A DNA stretch of 11,085 nucleotides from an uncultured Alphaproteobacteria bacterium (GTDB taxonomy: Bacteria; Pseudomonadota; Alphaproteobacteria; RF32; CAG-239), in NCBI GenBank assembly GCA_900551585.1, contig URWU01000030.1:1-11085 (forward strand), read 5' to 3'. The position numbers were made by a program, and so were the translations under genes. Shown here piece by piece: positions 7,560-11,085 of the stretch. Under the pieces are notes generated by a model, which was given only the letters and a program-made list of their open reading frames with translations, did not search any database and was not told the origin of the DNA. Every line of letters starts with the position of its first letter. Position 1 is the first letter of the stretch.

Positions 7560-8081
7560 CTATTCTTCAGAATGCTTTTCTTCACGCATTTTTTGCAGCT
7601 TTTTCAACAACATTTGTCTTTTCAAGCGGCTGAGGCGGTCAATGTATAAAATACCGTCCAAATGATCCAGTTCATGCTGAACGACAATAGCTAAAAAGTC
7701 TTCAATCAATTCTTCATGCTCTTGGCCGTTATAATCAAGATAGCGCAATTTTACCGAAGCAAAACGCTCCACTTCGGCACGCTGTTCGGGAACGGACAAA
7801 CAGCCCTCTTCACCACAGACTTTTTCTTCTGATTTCCAGATAATTTCCGGATTAACCAGATAATATGGCTCAATCTTTTCGTCTTCATGAGAAATGTCAA
7901 TTACGACAATACGCTTGGAAACACCGACCTGCGGCGCAGCCAAGCCGACACCGACGGCAGAATACATCGTCTCGAGCATATCATCCATAAAACGACGCAG
8001 CTCATCGTCGACTTTTTCAACCTTCACGGCTTTTTTCTTCAAGATAGGATCCGGGTATTCATATACTTTTAAAACTGCCAT
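7560..8081 (-). CDS. def: Peptide deformylase
   Basis: Def removes the formyl group from the N-terminal methionine of new proteins, reversing in effect the step done by Fmt. The 173 residues carry all three deformylase motifs: GVGLAAPQ at 44-51, EEGCLSVP at 91-98 with metal ligand Cys94, and QHELDHLDG at 135-143 with the two metal His residues and catalytic Glu. The classical EGCLSVP and HELDH spelling and the full-length C-terminal helix indicate an active bacterial enzyme. GAGAG precedes the ATG at 8079-8081. It is separated from nusB by 181 bp and from its functional partner fmt by the opposite-strand HECKH gene. Confidence 0.97.
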   Translation of the reverse strand: MAVLKVYEYPDPILKKKAVKVEKVDDELRRFMDDMLETMYSAVGVGLAAPQVGVSKRIVVIDISHEDEKIEPYYLVNPEIIWKSEEKVCGEEGCLSVPEQRAEVERFASVKLRYLDYNGQEHEELIEDFLAIVVQHELDHLDGILYIDRLSRLKRQMLLKKLQKMREEKHSEE

Positions 8082-8121
8082 TTATCTCTCTCTATTATCT
8101 TCTCTGCCATTTGAAGCTTTT

Positions 8122-8130
8122 TTTATAACA
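8122..8130 (-). promoter_or_regulatory. Candidate extended -10 promoter for def
   Basis: On the minus strand TGTTATAAA forms an extended -10 element (TGn plus TATAAA), about 40 bases upstream of the def ATG. No good -35 is visible, which extended -10 promoters can tolerate. Def may also be transcribed by read-through from nusB. Confidence 0.35.
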
Positions 8131-8166
8131 AAAGCACTCTTAAAAAATTTGAGAAATGAGATAGAC

Positions 8167-8260
8167 AGAGTGATTTAAGGAGCGAGAAAAATTTTAGTGT
8201 ACAAAGAAGTACATGAATTTTTCGAGCCGACGATAAATCGCTCTGGATGCTCATTTATCG
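8167..8260. repeat. Long imperfect inverted repeat plus adjoining hairpin between nusB and def
   Basis: The 181-bp gap between nusB and def contains an imperfect inverted repeat spanning 8167-8244. Its outer arms are AGAGTGATTTA against the complement of TAAATCGCTCT, its middle arms are AGAAAAATT against AATTTTTCG, and its inner arms are GTAC on both sides of the loop AAAGAA. A second, mutually exclusive stem pairs CGATAAAT (8231-8238) with ATTTATCG (8253-8260), ending two bases from the nusB stop codon. No U-tract follows it. This could be a mobile palindromic element, an mRNA-stabilising 3' structure, or a switch between two folds. Confidence 0.6.
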
Positions 8261-8262
8261 AA

Positions 8263-8748
8263 TTATTGACGGATTTCTTTAGAAATCTGATCCAACAACG
8301 CATTCACCATCTTCGGTTCGTTTTTGCTGAAAAAGGCATAGGCCAAATCAACATATTCTTGAATTAATACTTTAGCATCGATGTCTAACGTGTTGATTAA
8401 TTCATAAGTTGCACAAAGCAGCAAAGCCCGCAACGTTCCGTCAAAACGTTCAAAAGACCAACCCTCTTTCAAAAAGTGTGAAAGAGATTTTTCCATATAT
8501 TCTTTTTTCTCATGCACACCGCGTGTCAAGGTTGCAAAATAGTTAGTATCCATTTCCGAAACTTCAACCAGCTCTTCGCGCTCATTGCCTTCTTCTTCAA
8601 TCACATAGCGGCCGACTTCGCCGTTGATGAAATCTTTGATAACCTCATCAACCGGCAGCTGACCGTATTCAATCATATAAGTTGCCTGAACGGCAGCCAG
8701 ACGGGCACCGGATTTCATTTTAATTTTTTCAGAAACAAATTTAGCCAT
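8263..8748 (-). CDS. nusB: Transcription antitermination factor NusB
   Basis: NusB binds boxA RNA with NusE (ribosomal protein S10) and keeps RNA polymerase elongating through rRNA operons. The protein has 161 residues from the ATG chosen here. It shows the all-helical NusB pattern: an N-terminal ARLAAVQATYMIE helix, then LRALLLCATYEL and VLIQEYVDLAYAFFS, and the C-terminal EPKMVNALLD signature. The ATG at 8746-8748 is preceded by AAAGGAAAAAGA, a strong ribosome binding site. An in-frame TTG at 8770-8772 would add eight residues that are encoded by this site itself, so I reject it. nusB lies 46 bp after nrdR. In many alphaproteobacteria riboflavin genes stand between these two, and here none do. 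Confidence 0.93.
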   Translation of the reverse strand: MAKFVSEKIKMKSGARLAAVQATYMIEYGQLPVDEVIKDFINGEVGRYVIEEEGNEREELVEVSEMDTNYFATLTRGVHEKKEYMEKSLSHFLKEGWSFERFDGTLRALLLCATYELINTLDIDAKVLIQEYVDLAYAFFSKNEPKMVNALLDQISKEIRQ

Positions 8749-8772
8749 TCTTTTTTCCTTTCTTTGGCACAA

Positions 8773-8789
8773 GGCGTTCGGTTAACGCC
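8773..8789. other. Small hairpin between nrdR and nusB
   Basis: GGCGTT (8773-8778) pairs with AACGCC (8784-8789) around the loop CGGTT, five bases past the nrdR stop codon. No U-tract follows on either strand, so it is unlikely to be an intrinsic terminator. It may protect the nrdR 3' end or modulate nusB translation. Confidence 0.4.
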
Positions 8790-8794
8790 GCTGC

Positions 8795-9274
8795 CTAATC
8801 TTCATCTTGATGTTTGGGCTGAGCAAACTTATCAATCGTATCAACAAAATCTTCAAAATCCTTCACTTCGCGAAAATCTTTATAAACCGAAGCAAAACGG
8901 ATATAAGCAATATGATCGAGGGTCGAAAGCGCCTCCATCACATATTGGCCGATAACCGCTGACGGAATTTCCGCTTCACCGGAACTCTCCAAGCGCCGCT
9001 GGATAGAATTGACGATTTTTTCCACCCGCTCCGGATTAACCGGACGCTTGCGCACGGCAATCTGAATCGAACGCGCCAATTTATCCCGGTCAAACATGGT
9101 CTTTTCGCCATTCTTTTTGACCACAATCAACTCGCGAAGCTGCACTCTTTCAAAAGTCGTAAACCGCGATCCGCATTCCGGACACTCCCGGCGGCGGCGG
9201 ATTGCCGTATTGTCATCTGTCGTGCGGGAATCTTTGACTTGCGTATCATCGCAGCCGCAGAAAGGACATTTCAT
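8795..9274 (-). CDS. nrdR: Transcriptional repressor NrdR
   Basis: NrdR is a nucleotide-sensing repressor of ribonucleotide reductase genes. It binds NrdR boxes when its ATP-cone domain is loaded with dATP and ATP. The 159 residues show the N-terminal zinc ribbon with paired cysteines CPFC (Cys3, Cys6) and CPEC (Cys31, Cys34), and the conserved RRRREC and FTTFER stretches. The ATP-cone follows at about 46-136 (VVKKNGEKTMFDRDKL onward, then YIRFASVYKDF). GGGAGG before the ATG is an excellent ribosome binding site. The start overlaps the murF stop by one base (TAATG), so the two genes are translationally coupled and share a transcript. I see no NrdR-box pair in this window, so its targets lie elsewhere. 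Confidence 0.97.
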   Translation of the reverse strand: MKCPFCGCDDTQVKDSRTTDDNTAIRRRRECPECGSRFTTFERVQLRELIVVKKNGEKTMFDRDKLARSIQIAVRKRPVNPERVEKIVNSIQRRLESSGEAEIPSAVIGQYVMEALSTLDHIAYIRFASVYKDFREVKDFEDFVDTIDKFAQPKHQDED

Positions 9275-10602
9275 TATTTGCCTCCCATACCTTTTTTAAT
9301 CAAAGCTTCGGTCACTTTGTACAATTCTGAAGAATATCTGGCTCCTTTTATAAGGACAGTATCATTATTTTGCAACAAATTATTTAATAAAAACTCGTCA
9401 ACGCCGTCTTTATTTTCAAAATAATGCTGTTCAATACTGTCCGGCAGCTGCGCCAGCATATCTTTCATTTCAGGACAAACACCGACAGCCACATCAACGC
9501 CGCTCTCAGCCACAACCTTGCCAATTTCAATATGTTTGGCCTGAGACATATTGCCAAGCTCGGCCATTTTTCCCAAAACCACGATTTTGCGGCCGGGTGT
9601 TTTCATCTTTGCCAGAGCTTCAATTCCGAGCTTCATCGCTTCGGGCTGACCGGAATAACTGTCATCTATCAACGTATAACTGCCTTGGGGAAGCTTCAGT
9701 TTCCACTGTTTGCCGCGGCCTTCCAAAGCACCGAAGTCTTTGAGATATGAAGCGGCCTTGGCCGTATCAAGTCCCAAAACCTCTGCCACAGTCAAAGCGC
9801 ACCAGGCATTGTAAAGATGATGTTCGCCTTCCTGCGCCAGTTCAAATTCAACAGCCGGATGAGTATCACGACCGAATTTGACGATTTTGGCGCCATGTTC
9901 TTTTGCCCGCTGTTCCAAAACTTCCGGAAAATTGGTATCTTCATTGATAATAGCGGTACCGCCCGGCTGCAATCCTTCAAAAATCTCGGCTTTGGCCTCG
10001 GCAATGCCTCTAAAGTTCGGAAAAAACTCAATATGCATCGGATAAACATTGGTAATCAGCGCAATATCGGGCTTAACCCAGGAAACCAGCTGCGAAATTT
10101 CGCCTTTGGCACTCATTCCCATTTCAATTACTGCAAATTTGGCATTCATATCCATATTGCACAAAGTTCTCGGCACGCCGATACCGTTATTATAATTGCC
10201 GGACGTCGCATAGACAGGCGCAAATTTAGACAGGATAAACTTGATTTCTTCTTTGGTCGTGGTTTTGCCGGCGCTTCCGGTCAAACCGATAACCGTCCCC
10301 TTAAACTGTGAACGAACATAAGCTCCGAGCTTGCCGTATGCTTCCAAAGCATTGGGCACAACAATCTGACGGATAGCCGGCACCTCGGGAATCAATTTTT
10401 CCACAATGGCAATTGCAGCCCCTTTTGCGATAACATCGGCAACAAAATCATGACCGTCAAATTTTTCGCCTTTAATCGCAACAAACAAGTCACCGCTGCG
10501 GATGTCTCGGCTGTCGGAAGACACGTTTTCAATCTCGGCATCAATCACATTGGAGGGAGAGCCCAAAATCTCGGCAATTTTTTTAGAATTAATTTTAATC
10601 AT
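9274..10602 (-). CDS. murF: UDP-N-acetylmuramoyl-tripeptide--D-alanyl-D-alanine ligase MurF
   Basis: MurF adds the D-Ala-D-Ala dipeptide to UDP-MurNAc-tripeptide in the cytoplasm, the last soluble step in making the peptidoglycan pentapeptide. The 442 residues follow the family order. The UDP-substrate domain has SSDSRDIRSGDLFVAIKG (28-45). The ATPase domain has the P-loop GLTGSAGKTTTK (106-117), SGNYNNGIGVP (134-144), EMGMSAKGEI (160-169) and the AKAEIFEGL lysine region (203-211). The C-terminal domain has LIDDSYSGQPEAM (311-323) and VLGKMAELG. AAGAGGAT before the ATG supports the start. Two places depart from the common family spelling: DDSYSGQP where DDSYNANP is usual, and TNVYPMHIEFF where NIGxAHLExF is usual. 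murF normally sits in the division and cell-wall (dcw) cluster; here it heads a murF-nrdR-nusB string. Confidence 0.93.
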   Translation of the reverse strand: MIKINSKKIAEILGSPSNVIDAEIENVSSDSRDIRSGDLFVAIKGEKFDGHDFVADVIAKGAAIAIVEKLIPEVPAIRQIVVPNALEAYGKLGAYVRSQFKGTVIGLTGSAGKTTTKEEIKFILSKFAPVYATSGNYNNGIGVPRTLCNMDMNAKFAVIEMGMSAKGEISQLVSWVKPDIALITNVYPMHIEFFPNFRGIAEAKAEIFEGLQPGGTAIINEDTNFPEVLEQRAKEHGAKIVKFGRDTHPAVEFELAQEGEHHLYNAWCALTVAEVLGLDTAKAASYLKDFGALEGRGKQWKLKLPQGSYTLIDDSYSGQPEAMKLGIEALAKMKTPGRKIVVLGKMAELGNMSQAKHIEIGKVVAESGVDVAVGVCPEMKDMLAQLPDSIEQHYFENKDGVDEFLLNNLLQNNDTVLIKGARYSSELYKVTEALIKKGMGGK

Positions 10603-10635
10603 CGCTTATCCTCTTGATATTCTTTTCTTCCACGC

Positions 10636-10641
10636 ATTATA
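10636..10641 (-). promoter_or_regulatory. Candidate -10 box for the murF-nrdR-nusB transcript
   Basis: A perfect TATAAT on the minus strand lies 33 bases upstream of the murF ATG, leaving a short leader that includes the AAGAGGAT ribosome binding site. No convincing -35 hexamer stands 16-18 bases further upstream. Confidence 0.45.
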
Positions 10642-10873
10642 CACAAAGCGAATAAAAATTCACCTCTTTTTTTGCAGCAATAAACGATTAATTTTATTGG
10701 CAATTTTCTTTATTTTGTCTATTGCGTATTTATAAAAGAGTGCTATAGTATCTGTTATCAAACGTATTAGTATGGATTAATCATTGTAAATATTAGCGAA
10801 TATTTTCATAATTCAGAACTTACGTTTGTGTTTTAGATATCCCTATTTTCAAACTTAATTTCAATCAATTATG

Positions 10874-10899
10874 AAAAAAACTAGTGTTGCCACTAGTTT
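10874..10899 (-). terminator. Rho-independent terminator of nfo
   Basis: On the minus strand a perfect 9-bp stem AAACTAGTG / CACTAGTTT closes a GCAA (GNRA-type) tetraloop and runs into a T-tract of seven (plus A residues 10874-10880). It lies 27 bases past the nfo stop codon. A wider pairing, ATTTCAAT (10858-10865) with ATTGAAAT (10903-10910), could extend the structure. Confidence 0.85.
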
Positions 10900-10926
10900 A
10901 AAATTGAAATCTTTGTTTCAAAATCA

Positions 10927-11085
10927 TCATTCAATATTTCTAAATTCTTGATTTTTCAACATATCTATTTCTTCTTTATAAGGAGCTTTACCATCAATAT
11001 AAGGTGTTTCTAAGATCTTAGGAACATCTTTTATTCTTTCATTATGAGCAATCCCATTTAAAATATCAAAACCAATCTCACCTAA
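10927..11085 (-). CDS. nfo: Endonuclease IV, C-terminal fragment (cut by window edge)
   Basis: Endonuclease IV cleaves DNA 5' to abasic sites using a three-zinc centre and acts in base excision repair. The open frame runs from the window edge to tandem TGA TGA stops and gives 52 residues. The stretch KDVPKILETPYIDGKAPY followed by KEEIDMLKNQEF is the typical family C-terminus, with the conserved ILETP containing a metal-ligand Glu, and IGFDILNGIAHNERI is the helix before it. The ETPYIDGKAPYKEEI spelling is closer to Firmicutes or Mollicutes versions than to the shorter E. coli tail. The fragment is about 26% GC against 40-45% for murF and the other genes, and uses ATA, TTA and AGA codons freely. 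This suggests transfer from an AT-rich bacterium, or less likely an assembly join. No frameshift is seen in the part present. Confidence 0.85.
   Translation of the reverse strand, partial: LGEIGFDILNGIAHNERIKDVPKILETPYIDGKAPYKEEIDMLKNQEFRNIE

Larger units (their letters stand above)
10603..10926. other. AT-rich intergenic region between nfo and murF
   Basis: This 324-bp stretch has no gene I can support. It contains the murF -10 box, the nfo terminator, and a perfect 7-bp inverted repeat AAATATT-AGCG-AATATTT at 10788-10805 with no U-tract. GC content falls to about one quarter in its right half, continuing into nfo. I see no tRNA, direct repeat or insertion sequence end in it. Confidence 0.6.

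Noticed and set aside
7659..7676. HELDH of def as a link to the HECKH protein
   Set aside because: Both are HExxH zinc motifs, but the deformylase context (EGCLSVP and GVGLAAPQ) is absent from the HECKH protein. The resemblance is only the generic motif.
8231..8260. Hairpin after nusB as a rho-independent terminator
   Set aside because: The stem is AT-rich and no U-tract follows on the minus strand, so I list it as a structured repeat instead.
8749..8772. Upstream TTG start for nusB adding eight residues
   Set aside because: The added codons are the purine-rich ribosome binding site of the ATG at 8746-8748, which is a much better start.
8512..8955. 147-residue plus-strand open frame across nusB and nrdR
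   Set aside because: It is antisense to two confidently identified genes and their ribosome binding sites. The sequence looks like an unselected translation.
9817..10311. 164-residue plus-strand open frame inside murF
   Set aside because: It is antisense to clear MurF motifs, including the P-loop region, and has no family features of its own.
10502..10735. 77-residue plus-strand open frame with a hydrophobic tail
   Set aside because: Its first third is antisense to the murF start, and the hydrophobic tail comes from AT-rich intergenic DNA. No convincing ribosome binding site was seen.

Overview
The window is about 11.1 kb of mostly coding DNA at roughly 40-45% GC. It reads as chromosome from a low-to-moderate GC Gram-negative bacterium, most likely an uncultured, possibly host-associated alphaproteobacterium. 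This lineage guess is inference. It rests on the nrdR/nusB neighbourhood, a secreted subtilase with a probable outer-membrane barrel, and a deacetylase-like protein with a WWRDDD motif. No rRNA, tRNA, CRISPR array or intact transposon is visible.

Layout from left to right. At 1-706 (minus) is the N-terminal half of glmM, which makes glucosamine-1-phosphate for cell wall precursors. Divergent from it, at 909-3929 (plus), is a large exported S8 serine protease with an ankyrin-like N-terminus, a Gly-rich linker, a subtilisin domain and a C-terminal beta-barrel-like region. It has a good promoter and ends at a symmetrical terminator shared with the convergent minus-strand pair fmt (4727-5644) and a polysaccharide-deacetylase-like gene (3975-4718). 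At 5769-7493 (plus) is a 574-residue protein I do not recognise. It carries an HECKH zinc-binding motif and sits between fmt and its usual partner def (7560-8081, minus). Upstream come nusB, nrdR and murF, all on the minus strand (8263-10602), with murF and nrdR overlapping by one base. The right edge, 10927-11085 (minus), holds the last 52 codons of an endonuclease IV (nfo) gene at about 26% GC, with its own GNRA-loop terminator. It looks foreign to the rest.

The minus-strand genes are housekeeping functions: cell wall precursors (glmM, murF), control of ribonucleotide reductase (nrdR), rRNA antitermination (nusB), and formylation and deformylation of initiator methionine (fmt, def). The accessory material lies in the surface protease, the putative metallopeptidase that splits def from fmt, a long imperfect inverted repeat between nusB and def, and the AT-rich segment with nfo. 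I found no clear multi-gene new system. The best candidates for something undescribed are the HECKH protein, the ankyrin-subtilase-barrel architecture and the nusB-def palindromic element.
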